Counted from the stretch's first letter, positions 1 to 7,633 are shown. The stretch: DNA of 11,160 bases from Verrucomicrobiota bacterium (GCA_003219115.1 QHPN01000171.1:1-11160); one strand, 5' to 3'. Made by a program: numbers and translations. The notes: a model not told the origin generated them from the letters alone.

Positions 1-384
1 CTCGGAGAATTGCATCGTCTGGGGCTGCCGGGATTCCGTCAGGGTCTCCAGGCTCAGGTTAATCTGGGGTGGTAATATCTCCGTTTTCACCGCTGGCGGG
101 ACATCGGGCGGAATTAAAATCACCACCAGGGCAGCCGCCGCACAGGCGGCCAGAATGATCTTGACAGTCTTAAAAAAGGCCAATTGTGCCTTGATCCGGC
201 GCTGACTGAACATCCCTCGCATCCGCTTGTGTAACTCCTCGGCCGTTTCGATCTTGGCGGTCTTGCGACTAGCCAGGGCAGAGCGGTCCAACCGGGCCCC
301 GCAATCATGGCAATAGATCCGCTCGGCCTCATTGTCGCGCCGGCATTCCGGGCATGTGAGTTGAATTGGAGTTGCTGTCTTCAT
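1..384 (-). CDS. Zinc-ribbon membrane protein, N-terminal part (runs off left edge)
   Basis: Reading leftward from an ATG at 384, the frame stays open for 128 codons to the window edge, so the C-terminus is missing. The N-terminus carries two cysteine pairs, CPEC (residues 11-14) and CHDC (25-28), as in a small zinc ribbon. A charged linker (about 40-68) follows, then one hydrophobic segment (about 74-91, rich in Ala, Val, Ile and Leu) ending in a proline-rich stretch. The likely topology is a cytoplasmic zinc ribbon, one membrane helix and an exported C-terminal part. The start ATG shares bases with the stop of the upstream fmdB-like gene (ATGA overlap). A GGAG lies at 396-399, 11 bases upstream, so coupled translation is likely. 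I do not recognise a specific family. Membrane proteins with an N-terminal zinc ribbon are common and functionally diverse, so no function is assigned. Confidence 0.8.
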   Translation of the reverse strand, partial: MKTATPIQLTCPECRRDNEAERIYCHDCGARLDRSALASRKTAKIETAEELHKRMRGMFSQRRIKAQLAFFKTVKIILAACAAAALVVILIPPDVPPAVKTEILPPQINLSLETLTESRQPQTMQFSE

Positions 385-698
385 TCGCTCTTTTTCTCCG
401 GCTTCGCAGACTTTGGCGGCCCTTCCGCTTTTGTCTCGGCTTTCGGTTTGTCCGAACCAGATGTCTCCTTTTTCGCGGCCTCCTTATAGGAGTTGCTCCG
501 GTAATCGGTGCTGTAAAACCCAGAGCCCTTGAAGATGATTCCGGCGCCGGTGCCGAGCAGTCGTTTCACCTTGCCATGTCCCCACTTCGGCAGCCGGCAA
601 AGTTCCTTTGGACACTCGCGAAACGGCTCGTCCCGCATCGACTGAAAAGCATCGAAATGTTGACCGCACTTGGCGCAGGCGTACTCGTAGGTTGGCAT
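381..698 (-). CDS. FmdB-family zinc-ribbon protein
   Basis: The 105-residue product opens with MPTYEYAC, the hallmark start of the FmdB (CxxC_CXXC_SSSS) family. This is why I take the ATG at 698 rather than the longer frame beginning at 740. Probable zinc ligands are C8 and C11, then C29 and C34. The second pair is spaced CPKELC instead of the usual CxxC. The conserved GTGAGIIFKGSGFYSTDYR block (residues 49-67) follows. The tail (about 70-105) is a low-complexity Lys/Glu/Ala/Pro stretch, typical of these proteins and probably disordered. The family is named after a putative regulator of formamidase genes, but the biochemical role of most members is unknown. It overlaps the next minus-strand gene by ATGA and is transcribed divergently from the L,D-transpeptidase. 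Confidence 0.88.
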   Translation of the reverse strand: MPTYEYACAKCGQHFDAFQSMRDEPFRECPKELCRLPKWGHGKVKRLLGTGAGIIFKGSGFYSTDYRSNSYKEAAKKETSGSDKPKAETKAEGPPKSAKPEKKSE

Positions 699-717
699 GA
701 AAAGGTTTGGGAGCTGC

Positions 718-747
718 AAAGTAGATGCGTTCAAAAGCAAAATTCAA
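718..747 (-). promoter_or_regulatory. Weak sigma-70-like promoter candidate upstream of the fmdB-like gene
   Basis: On the minus strand TTGAAT (742-747) and TACTTT (718-723) are separated by 18 bases and lie about 20 bases upstream of the ATG at 698. Each box matches four of six consensus bases. The position in a 144-base divergent spacer is sensible, but matches of this quality occur by chance, so this is only a candidate. Confidence 0.2.
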
Positions 748-842
748 GCCCGCGAAGGGGTCATCGCACCCAGAACTTATGATACCAACCCTCCGCCATT
801 TCTTGACTTCAGACGCGCGATAAGGAACATCCTGACCGATTG

Positions 843-1457
843 ATGAAAAAGGCGAGCAAAGGGCCCGTTATAGGGCTGGTTTTGGCGGTTTCCACCATCC
901 TCCTTAGCGGTTGTGGAGAAGACCCACGGTTTTCCACCCAAACCCAGTATCTAGGCGGGGTTTATGGCCCGGGACCAGTCTCCGCGGCGGCCCCCCAGGA
1001 TAATGTCTCTTACTGGGATGGCGACGATATGGGCGGAAAACCGAGCGTGAAGATCACTCTGGGCGAGCAGCGCGCCTATTTTTATAAAGGCGGCAGACTG
1101 GCCGGGATTTCACAGCTATCGACTGGCCGCGAGGGATTAAATACGCCGTTAGGGCATTTCGCGATTCAGCAAAAAGACGTGAACCACGTATCGACCAAAT
1201 ACGGCGATTATGTTGATCCGGCTGACAACGTCGTGAAGCCGAATGTCGAGCTCGGCAAAGACCCAATGCCACCTGGTTCCCATTTTAAGGGTGCGCCCAT
1301 GCCTTTCTTCATGCGCATTCACGGCGGGGTGGGAATGCACGCGGGGTATTTACCCGGCTATCCAGCGTCGCACGGATGCATCCGGATGCCGGAATTCATG
1401 GCCGAAAATTTTTTCAAATCAGTCAGCGTCGGAACGCCGGTAATGATCACGAATTAA
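843..1457 (+). CDS. L,D-transpeptidase (YkuD domain), lipoprotein
   Basis: The 204-residue product carries a lipoprotein signal peptide: a basic start (MKKASKG), a hydrophobic core, and lipobox LSGC with the lipidated cysteine at residue 24. The C-terminal half is a YkuD/ErfK-type catalytic domain with the H-x(n)-SHGCIRMP signature (H160, H166, S176-H177-G178, nucleophile C179). Such enzymes form 3-3 peptidoglycan cross-links or attach proteins to peptidoglycan stems in the periplasm. Lipidation implies anchoring to the inner or outer membrane; the residues after C24 (GED) do not settle which. I use the ATG at 843; a TTG immediately before it (840) could also start, adding one residue. An AAGGA lies at 822-826, rather far upstream. 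The gene stands alone, divergent from the fmdB-like gene and 89 bases before mfd. Which L,D-transpeptidase subtype it is cannot be told from the sequence. Confidence 0.92.
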   Translation: MKKASKGPVIGLVLAVSTILLSGCGEDPRFSTQTQYLGGVYGPGPVSAAAPQDNVSYWDGDDMGGKPSVKITLGEQRAYFYKGGRLAGISQLSTGREGLNTPLGHFAIQQKDVNHVSTKYGDYVDPADNVVKPNVELGKDPMPPGSHFKGAPMPFFMRIHGGVGMHAGYLPGYPASHGCIRMPEFMAENFFKSVSVGTPVMITN

Positions 1458-1546
1458 CTGAGTAGCACAGCCATTCTACCCCCAGTCAGGCTCGGACCTG
1501 TGTTAGGTTGCGTTGAAGTTGACGCGCTTTTCGGCGACAGCTTCTA

Positions 1547-4500
1547 GTGGAAAAAAGCAGCACGGATTTCCTCAAGCTTGCCGCAGCGGCCGAGCCGATC
1601 GAGCGCAAACTGCGCCAGATCGCGACAGCGGATTTTCCGGTCCGTTTCAACCACGTCATCGAAAGCGCACAGCCCTTCCTTGTCGCAACTATCGCGAGCA
1701 AGCGGCATCGGGATGCCACCATTTGGGTCATTTGCCCGACCGTGCGTAAGCAGGAACTTTTTTTCGAAAGCGTTTCCAATTGGAATCCCAATGTCGCGTT
1801 TTTGCCGGAAGCGGAGTTCGCGGCGGTCGAGAATATTTTGCCCGATCCCGAGATCGCAGCGGAACGACTGGCGCTGTTATCCCAAATTGAAAAAGGGAGT
1901 CCGTCCGAATTGATCGTCACGACTCGGGCGGCGTTAGATCAGCCTGCTCCGAGGCGCGGCAAATTGCGTTCCTCATCTCTCGAAATTCGGCGCGGAGCGA
2001 GCTTGGGAATGGCGGATCTGTTGAATGCATTGTCGAGTGCGGGCTATGAGCGCGTAGTCCAGGTCACGACCCGCGGCCAATTCGCGGTCCGTGGCGGAAT
2101 TGTGGACATTTTCTCATGGCAAACAATGCTGCCATTCCGGATTGAGTTTTTCGGCGACGAAATTGAATCGCTACGCGAATTCGACCTCGATACGCAGACG
2201 TCGGTACGCAGGCGCGAAGAAGCCAGCATCCTGCTGAGCGCGGCTGACGACACGAGCGGTTACGTTCGGGACTACATTGCTGATGACGCGCTCGTGATTG
2301 AACTCGATCCCGCGTTGGAGCGCAGAGCTCCTGCGACGCCGGCCACGCCAATCCGGCTCGGACCGGGAAAGCTTATCCCTCCATTCCACATTCGAGTAAG
2401 CGAAGCCTGGGATAGCGCTTCACCCGACATTCCCGAAGAAGATTTCTCAGGTGCATTCGTCGAATGCGACATCGGTGAATTTGCGATCGGCGATTTCATG
2501 CTCGCAGAAACGAAGCGCGCACGATTTATTGCACGCCTGAAACAGTGGCGCGACGAACACGCAACCGTCGCAATCTATTTTCAAACCGAGGGCGAGATCG
2601 AACGTTTCCGCGAGATCATTCCGTCCGATGCTCTCGCCGATATCGATCTGCTCGAAGGAACACTAAGCCGCGGATTTTGTTTTCCGGCTGGGAATCTCGT
2701 CATCCTTTCCGCCAACGAATTGTTGGGGCGCTTCCCAATTCACGGCCGCCGGCAACTTCGCCGGGCAGAGCGACGCAATCGCGCGCAGATTGATTTCAGC
2801 GAACTCAATGAAGGCGAGCTCGTCGTTCATCTCGAGCACGGGATCGGCCGGTTTCTCGGCCTGATCGAAATGCCGAGCGCAACCGTTGTGGGACAGACGC
2901 ACCGCCTGCCGGCCGAGAAATTGACCAGTGAAGCCCTTGCCCTTCAAAAACAGAAAAGCGCCCAGGAAGTTCTCGTCCTCGAATTCGCTGACGAAGCGAA
3001 ACTCTACGTCCCGTTAGAGCAGGCCTACCTGGTTTCGCGTTATGTCGGCGTTGGCAAAAAATCCCCGCCACTGAGTTCACTGGCCGATGCGAAATGGGCG
3101 CGAGCGAAGAAAAACGCCACCGCCTCCATTTTTGATTACGCCGGAAAGATGCTGGCACTGCAGGCGGAGCGGCAGATCCACCCCGGCCATGCTTTTGGCG
3201 CCGACACCAAATGGCAAGCGGAATTCGAGCATTCTTTTCCGTATCGTGAGACGCCCGACCAGCTAACCGCCATTATCGATACCAAAGCCGACATGGAACG
3301 GTCTCAGCCGATGGACCGCCTGATTTGCGGTGACGTTGGCTTTGGCAAAACTGAAGTTGCAATCCGAGGCGCCTTTAAAACAGTGATGGATGGGAAACAA
3401 GTCGCGGTTCTCGCGCCAACCACTGTGCTGGCACAGCAACATTTCGAAACTTTTCGGCAGCGAATGCTCGATTATCCGATCAGGATCGAGATGCTCAGCC
3501 GGTTCCGTTCGCCGGGAGAGCAAAAAAAAGTTCTGCAATTATTGCGCGACGGCGGGGTCGATATTGTCATTGGAACGCACCGGCTCATTTCGGGCGATGT
3601 ATCTTTCAAGGATCTCGGCCTGGTGGTGATTGACGAGGAACAACGCTTCGGGGTTCTGCACAAGGAGAAGTTCAAGGAACTGTTCAAACTGGTCGATGTT
3701 CTCACCCTTTCGGCCACTCCGATCCCGCGCACTCTTTATCTCTCGTTAGTCGGCGTGAAAGACATGTCGACAATCGAAACACCACCGCAAAACCGGCTTC
3801 CGGTCGAAACGGTCGTTTGTGGTTACGATGAACGGATCATTCGCGACGCGATCAATCGCGAACTGGAACGGCAAGGTCAGGTTTTTTTCCTGCACAATCG
3901 GGTGCAAACAATCGAAAAGATCCGCGATCGCATCGCCGATCTTTGCCCAAATGCGCGGGTGGAATTTGGCCATGGCCAGATGCATTCCGATGAACTGGAA
4001 GCGGTGATGCATCGGTTTGTCGCCGGAAAAATCGACGTTCTGGTCTGCACTACCATCATCGAAAGCGGCTTGGATATTCCGAACGCCAACACCATTATCA
4101 TTGATCGCGCCGATCGTTTCGGTCTGGCGGATCTGTATCAACTGCGTGGACGCGTTGGACGCGCCGAACACAAGGCTTATGCCTACCTCTTATTGCCGCG
4201 CGAACTAATGATGGTTGGTGCCGCGCGCAAACGAATCAGCGCGATCAAACAGTATAGTTCGCTCGGCGCTGGATTTCGGGTCGCGATGCGGGATCTCGAG
4301 ATCCGCGGCGCAGGCAGCATTCTGGGGACCGCTCAAAGTGGCCACATCATAGCGGTAGGGTTCGAGTTGTATTGTCAGTTGCTCAAGCAGGCTGTCACCC
4401 AGATTAAGGGGCAAAAAGCCCGTTGGCGCCTCGAAGTGGATTTACGGCTCGATTTCGTCGCTACCAACGAAGCCGAGTTTGTCGGCGGCGCCGGCCGTGT

Positions 4501-4846
4501 TTCCGCTTTTCTCCCTCGCAGCTACATCAATGATACGACTTTACGGATCCAGGCTTATCGACGCATCGCCGAAATCACGACTGCCGAACAATTAGAAGGG
4601 TTGATTAAGGAATGGCGAGATCGCTTTGGCCCGTTTCCAGAGGCCGTCGAAAATCTCATTATTTTCACCCGGATCAAACTCGCCGCCGCCAAAGAGGACA
4701 TTACCCGGGTGGAAACGCGTGAGGACAAACTGATGTTGACACGACGCGGAGATTTCATACTTGTAGCGGGCAAATTCCCTCGTTTAGTAGCTCCAGAAAT
4801 CGAAAAGCGGTTGCCGGAGATTCTCGAGCTGCTTCGCAAACTCTGA
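1547..4846 (+). CDS. mfd: Transcription-repair coupling factor Mfd
   Basis: A 1099-residue protein, close to the family length (about 1150 in E. coli). The UvrB-like N-terminal region contains RGGIVDIF (from R182). The CarD-like RNA-polymerase interaction domain starts near F417 (FSELNEGELVVHLEHGIGRF). The translocase motor follows: Walker A GDVGFGKTE (595-603), Walker B DEEQRFG (from D696), motif III SATP (722-725), and motif VI QLRGRVGR (865-872). The TRCF C-terminal domain closes the protein. Mfd displaces RNA polymerase stalled at DNA lesions and recruits UvrA to the template strand. The GTG at 1547 is the start; an in-frame stop at 1520 leaves almost no room for another and there is no clear Shine-Dalgarno sequence. 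The RNA-polymerase interaction domain has an apparent extra segment of about 15 residues or more (about 443-472) relative to the E. coli protein as I recall it. The PpiC gene follows after 5 bases, so co-transcription is likely. Confidence 0.97.
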   Translation: MEKSSTDFLKLAAAAEPIERKLRQIATADFPVRFNHVIESAQPFLVATIASKRHRDATIWVICPTVRKQELFFESVSNWNPNVAFLPEAEFAAVENILPDPEIAAERLALLSQIEKGSPSELIVTTRAALDQPAPRRGKLRSSSLEIRRGASLGMADLLNALSSAGYERVVQVTTRGQFAVRGGIVDIFSWQTMLPFRIEFFGDEIESLREFDLDTQTSVRRREEASILLSAADDTSGYVRDYIADDALVIELDPALERRAPATPATPIRLGPGKLIPPFHIRVSEAWDSASPDIPEEDFSGAFVECDIGEFAIGDFMLAETKRARFIARLKQWRDEHATVAIYFQTEGEIERFREIIPSDALADIDLLEGTLSRGFCFPAGNLVILSANELLGRFPIHGRRQLRRAERRNRAQIDFSELNEGELVVHLEHGIGRFLGLIEMPSATVVGQTHRLPAEKLTSEALALQKQKSAQEVLVLEFADEAKLYVPLEQAYLVSRYVGVGKKSPPLSSLADAKWARAKKNATASIFDYAGKMLALQAERQIHPGHAFGADTKWQAEFEHSFPYRETPDQLTAIIDTKADMERSQPMDRLICGDVGFGKTEVAIRGAFKTVMDGKQVAVLAPTTVLAQQHFETFRQRMLDYPIRIEMLSRFRSPGEQKKVLQLLRDGGVDIVIGTHRLISGDVSFKDLGLVVIDEEQRFGVLHKEKFKELFKLVDVLTLSATPIPRTLYLSLVGVKDMSTIETPPQNRLPVETVVCGYDERIIRDAINRELERQGQVFFLHNRVQTIEKIRDRIADLCPNARVEFGHGQMHSDELEAVMHRFVAGKIDVLVCTTIIESGLDIPNANTIIIDRADRFGLADLYQLRGRVGRAEHKAYAYLLLPRELMMVGAARKRISAIKQYSSLGAGFRVAMRDLEIRGAGSILGTAQSGHIIAVGFELYCQLLKQAVTQIKGQKARWRLEVDLRLDFVATNEAEFVGGAGRVSAFLPRSYINDTTLRIQAYRRIAEITTAEQLEGLIKEWRDRFGPFPEAVENLIIFTRIKLAAAKEDITRVETREDKLMLTRRGDFILVAGKFPRLVAPEIEKRLPEILELLRKL

Positions 4847-4851
4847 AAAAT

Positions 4852-5826
4852 ATGGTTCGTCCTCTCGTATCTGTCCTGGCAACGGCAGCATTGCTGTCAG
4901 TGTCGCCGCTCTGTCGCGGAGCGCTGGCCGCTGAACCCGAAGTCATTGATGGCATCGCCGCCGTCGTCAATAATGATGTCATCACCTACTCCGAGGTGCG
5001 CGACGTGTCTGCTCCAAGTGAAAAGCTCCTGCGCGACCAGTACCGGGGCGAGGAGTTGGTCACCAAAATCAAGGAGGCGCGCGCCGAAGCTCTCAAGGAT
5101 TTGATCGACCGCCAGCTCATCGTTCAGGCCTTCAAAAAAGAAGGCTACCAGATTCCCGATCACTACCTCGACCAGCGGGTGCAGGATATTATTCGCGAGA
5201 ACTTCAACGGCGATCGCAACACCTTTATTAAAACGCTCCAGGCCCAGACTTTTACCCTTGGTGAATTTCGGAAGCTGGAGACCGAAAAAATGATTGTGCA
5301 GGCAATGCGGCACAAAAATGTGGAAGTCAACACCATCGTTTCGCCTAACAAGATACAGGATTACTATCGCAAACATGCCGCAGATTTCACCAGCAAGGAA
5401 CAAGTTAAATTGCGCATGATAATGATTTCGGCGGGCACTTCTGACCGGGCCGGGCAGAAGGCAATGGCGGAGGAGATTCTGGGTAAGCTCGTCAACGGCG
5501 CCGAATTCGATCGTATGGCGCAGATTTATTCCGAAGACAGCACGCGGGATCTCGGCGGCGACTGGGGCTGGATTGACCGCGGCACGCTGACCGCCCCGCT
5601 CGAGAAAGTCGCCTTCAGCTTGCGACTCGGTAAAGTCAGCAACATCGTCGAGGTCGGCGGCAACTATTACATTCTCAAAGTCGAAGGTAGGCGCGGCGGC
5701 GTTACCCGATCCTTTGCTGAGGTCCGCGAAGAAATTGAGAAAAAACTCACCAGCGAAGAAGCACACGCGATGCAGGAACGCTGGCTCGCCAGTTTGCGCC
5801 AGAAAGCTTACATTAAGATGTATTGA
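4852..5826 (+). CDS. SurA/PpiC-type periplasmic peptidyl-prolyl cis-trans isomerase
   Basis: A 324-residue secreted protein. Residues 1-26 are a signal peptide ending GALA before AEPEV, a good signal-peptidase-I site. A SurA-like N-terminal region follows (IDGIAAVVNNDVITYSEV at 32-49, then helical to about 180). One parvulin domain follows (about 182-285), with the typical core FDRMAQIYSEDST, LGGDWGWIDRG and ILKVEGR. A charged C-terminal helix (about 286-318) completes the SurA fold. Proteins of this type isomerise prolyl bonds (EC 5.2.1.8) and chaperone outer-membrane proteins through the periplasm. E. coli SurA has two parvulin domains; this has one, so equivalence to SurA is by architecture only. 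The ATG lies 5 bases after the mfd stop without a clear ribosome-binding site, which suggests an mfd-surA operon. pdxA follows 148 bases later, as surA-pdxA do in enterobacteria. Confidence 0.93.
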   Translation: MVRPLVSVLATAALLSVSPLCRGALAAEPEVIDGIAAVVNNDVITYSEVRDVSAPSEKLLRDQYRGEELVTKIKEARAEALKDLIDRQLIVQAFKKEGYQIPDHYLDQRVQDIIRENFNGDRNTFIKTLQAQTFTLGEFRKLETEKMIVQAMRHKNVEVNTIVSPNKIQDYYRKHAADFTSKEQVKLRMIMISAGTSDRAGQKAMAEEILGKLVNGAEFDRMAQIYSEDSTRDLGGDWGWIDRGTLTAPLEKVAFSLRLGKVSNIVEVGGNYYILKVEGRRGGVTRSFAEVREEIEKKLTSEEAHAMQERWLASLRQKAYIKMY

Positions 5827-5974
5827 GGTGCCGTAGTTCTCCCGACGCGTCGTGTTAGCCTCAGGCGCATTCGGTGTTCTCTGTTTCCGATTCACGTCCG
5901 ATCACCGTTCCCTAATAGGCATTCCTTAACCAACCGCTCATTGCGTACGACCGGAACCTCTAAGAAAGTGCACG
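5827..5974. other. Spacer between surA-like gene and pdxA
   Basis: The 148-base spacer holds no ORF of note and no convincing terminator. It contains a perfect 10-base palindrome, CGACGCGTCG, at 5843-5852. With no T-run after it, the palindrome does not look like an intrinsic terminator. It could be an operator half-site pair or chance. No good promoter was found. Confidence 0.3.
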
Positions 5975-6862
5975 ATGCCTCTTCGCATCGGAATCACTCT
6001 CGGCGATCCCGCCGGAGTCGGCCCGGAAATTATCAGGGCCGCCCTCGCCTGTGAAAAACTCCCGCGTGATGTCGATTGTAAGGTAATCGGCGACGTCGGA
6101 AATGCGGTCGCCGGAACCCCAACAGCCGATTCGGCTCGGGTCGGGCTCGCGGCGATGGAAGAAGCCGTGGCTCTGGCAATTTCCGGCGAAATCGACGCCA
6201 TCACGACTGCCCCGATCCACAAGGCGCGAATGGCGGAAGTCGGTTTCGCGTTTCCCGGCCAGACTGAATTCTTTGCCGCGCGTTCCGGGACAATAGACTA
6301 CGCCATGCTCCTGACCGGCGGTGCGATCACAGTTGCGCTCGTCACCACTCACGTCCCTTTACGCGATGTTCCCGAATTGCTCAAAACATCTGAAATCGTC
6401 CGGGTCGGCAAGCTGCTCGACAGTTTCCTCCGCCGCCGTGGAATCGCACAGCCCCGCATCGCCGTGGCGGGCTTGAACCCGCATGCCGGCGAATCCGGAA
6501 AATTGGGTCACGAAGAAATTGCTATCATCGCCCCAGCTATCTCCGAGTTAAACCATCAACCATCAACCATCAACTACCAACCATCCTGTTTTGACGGCCC
6601 CGTCTCTCCCGACACACTCTTCTTTCATCTCGCTAACGGGAAATGGGACGCCGCCCTCTGCATGTATCACGATCAAGGTTTGATCCCGTTAAAGCTTCAC
6701 GCCTTTCATTCCGGCGTGAACGTTACCCTCGGCTTACCTTTTCCTCGCACCAGTCCCGATCACGGCACCGCCTTCGATATCGCCGGCAAAGGCATCGCCC
6801 GCCCCGATAGCATGATCGCCGCCATCAATCTGGCGGCGCAACTCGTGCGGCGTCGAACCTAG
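5975..6862 (+). CDS. pdxA: 4-hydroxythreonine-4-phosphate dehydrogenase PdxA
   Basis: The 295-residue product has PdxA blocks in order: GITLGDPAGVGPE (6-18), IHKARMAEVGFAFPGQTEFF (81-100), TTHVPLRD (124-131), LNPHAGE (167-173), MYHDQGLIPLK (230-240), and LGLPFPRTSPDHGT (252-265). H126, H170 and H232 align with the three metal-binding histidines of the E. coli enzyme. PdxA oxidises 4-phosphohydroxy-L-threonine with NAD to the substrate PdxJ uses to make pyridoxine 5'-phosphate (DXP-dependent vitamin B6 synthesis). It is shorter than E. coli PdxA (about 329), mainly because the region around residues 37-60 is compact. Residues 193-204 are encoded by a heptamer tandem repeat, in a loop before the conserved GPVSPDT. 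The ATG at 5975 follows an AAGAAAG at 5962-5968. The gene follows the SurA-like gene, as in enterobacteria. Confidence 0.95.
   Translation: MPLRIGITLGDPAGVGPEIIRAALACEKLPRDVDCKVIGDVGNAVAGTPTADSARVGLAAMEEAVALAISGEIDAITTAPIHKARMAEVGFAFPGQTEFFAARSGTIDYAMLLTGGAITVALVTTHVPLRDVPELLKTSEIVRVGKLLDSFLRRRGIAQPRIAVAGLNPHAGESGKLGHEEIAIIAPAISELNHQPSTINYQPSCFDGPVSPDTLFFHLANGKWDAALCMYHDQGLIPLKLHAFHSGVNVTLGLPFPRTSPDHGTAFDIAGKGIARPDSMIAAINLAAQLVRRRT
6551..6585 (+). repeat. Heptamer tandem repeat (AACCATC)x5 inside pdxA
   Basis: Five consecutive 7-base units begin at 6551. Units 1, 2, 3 and 5 are exact AACCATC; unit 4 is AACTACC. The array is read in frame as NHQPSTINYQPS (PdxA residues 193-204). Because 7 is not a multiple of 3, gain or loss of one unit would shift the pdxA frame, whereas three units would not. 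Confidence 0.9.
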
Positions 6863-6880
6863 CCAATATGACCGTTGCGT

Positions 6881-7507
6881 ATGAAGAGGATTCTCCCATC
6901 GCATCTGATTCTCCTCCTTGTTGTCGCTATCGGCCTGGCCTGGTCGGCATGGCAACCATACGATCGTCTCACTTGGTGGCTTGAAGTCTCTCCGGCGCTG
7001 ATTGCTCTGGCCGTTCTATTAGTTACTTATCGACGCTTCGAATTCACAACCTTAACCTACACTTTGATTGCGCTGCATATGTGCGTGTTATCTGTGGGCG
7101 GGCATTATACCTACGCGCGTGTCCCATTATTCGACTGGCTAAGGCCGATCTTCGGCTGGCACCGCAACCACTACGACCGCCTTGGCCATATTGTGCAAGG
7201 ATTTGTCCCTGCCACGGTCACCCGCGAAATCTTTGTCCGGTTGCAAATCCTGAACAGAAAACGCTGGCAACCATTCCTCGTCGTTTGCGTTTGTCTGGCC
7301 ATCAGCGCCTTCTATGAGCTGATCGAATGGTGGATAGCCTTGGTCAGTGGCGATTCCGCAATTAGTTTCCTCGGAACGCAAGGCGACCCTTGGGATACGC
7401 AGGAGGATATGTTTTGCGCCCTACTCAGCGCCATTGCCGCCATCGCTCTCTTGTCGCGAATCCAGGATCGCGCGATCAATCGCCTGCACTTCGAATCTCC
7501 CACATAG
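6881..7507 (+). CDS. YjdF/DUF2238 family inner-membrane protein
   Basis: A 208-residue polytopic membrane protein. Hydrophobic segments lie near residues 8-23, 38-50, 57-73, 131-153 and 178-192. The family signatures are RLGHIVQGFVPA (100-111), SAFYELIEWW (142-151), and FLGTQGDPWDTQEDM (163-177). These acid- and His-containing loops are the DUF2238 core, and the length equals that of E. coli YjdF (about 209). The molecular role of this family is unknown; conserved His/Glu/Asp near membrane boundaries could bind a metal or other ligand, which is inference. I use the ATG at 6881. A TTG at 6875 is in frame and would add two residues. It starts 18 bases after pdxA and is probably co-transcribed with it. 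The repeat-rich spacer after it separates it from the permease. Confidence 0.88.
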   Translation: MKRILPSHLILLLVVAIGLAWSAWQPYDRLTWWLEVSPALIALAVLLVTYRRFEFTTLTYTLIALHMCVLSVGGHYTYARVPLFDWLRPIFGWHRNHYDRLGHIVQGFVPATVTREIFVRLQILNRKRWQPFLVVCVCLAISAFYELIEWWIALVSGDSAISFLGTQGDPWDTQEDMFCALLSAIAAIALLSRIQDRAINRLHFESPT

Positions 7508-7633
7508 TTTGCCCACGAAACACCAAAGTGGCTTGGGCATCTTGCCTGTGGGGTCAACGGACATCTTACCCATTGATGTCAGTGTTTTTCTTTTCGTTTC
7601 CTTTCGTGTGATTAGTGGACCACCATCTTCTTC
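7508..7633. repeat. Repeat-rich intergenic spacer
   Basis: The 126-base spacer is built of short imperfect repeats rather than coding sequence. CCCACGAAACACCAAAG (7512-7528) and TTTCGTGTGATTAGTGG (7602-7618) form an imperfect inverted pair at its two ends. Between them GGGCATCTTGCC (7535-7546) and GGACATCTTACC (7559-7570) are direct copies with 10 of 12 matches, 24 bases apart. A perfect 6-base hairpin and a T-rich run follow. Similar CACGAAACAC-like and GGGCATCTTGCC-like strings are, from general familiarity, recurrent intergenic motifs in several bacterial groups. That recurrence was not checked here. Confidence 0.5.
7560..7600 (+). terminator. Weak intrinsic-terminator candidate after the yjdF-like gene
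   Basis: GACATC (7560-7565) and GATGTC (7575-7580) form a perfect 6-base stem around a 9-base loop. AGTG and a T-rich run (7584-7600, interrupted by C and G) follow. The stem is short and half A/T, so termination would be inefficient. The position, 52 bases beyond the yjdF-like stop, is reasonable. Confidence 0.22.

Noticed and set aside
366..782. 138-codon plus-strand frame over the fmdB-like gene
   Set aside because: It is antisense to the FmdB protein, whose MPTYEYAC and GAGIIFKGSGFY motifs are unmistakable; the plus-strand translation has no domain features.
803..830. TTGACT at 803-808 as a promoter for the L,D-transpeptidase
   Set aside because: No acceptable -10 box lies 16-18 bases downstream, so only half a promoter is visible.
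1519..1547. TTGACG at 1519-1524 as an mfd promoter
   Set aside because: The only sequence at the right spacing (TTCTAG) overlaps the GTG start codon and matches the -10 consensus poorly.
1486..1920. 144-codon minus-strand frame over the start of mfd
   Set aside because: It is antisense to the conserved mfd reading frame, low-complexity in Ser/Arg/Ala and lacks motifs.
4897..5895. Open frame of 332 codons on the minus strand, opposite the SurA-like gene
   Set aside because: It lies almost wholly antisense to a clearly recognisable SurA/PpiC gene with signal peptide and parvulin motifs. Its translation shows no family motif and has the composition expected of a shadow frame.
7512..7618. CRISPR-like repeats in the spacer
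   Set aside because: The repeats are few, imperfect, of mixed orientation and without regular unique spacers; no cas genes are present.
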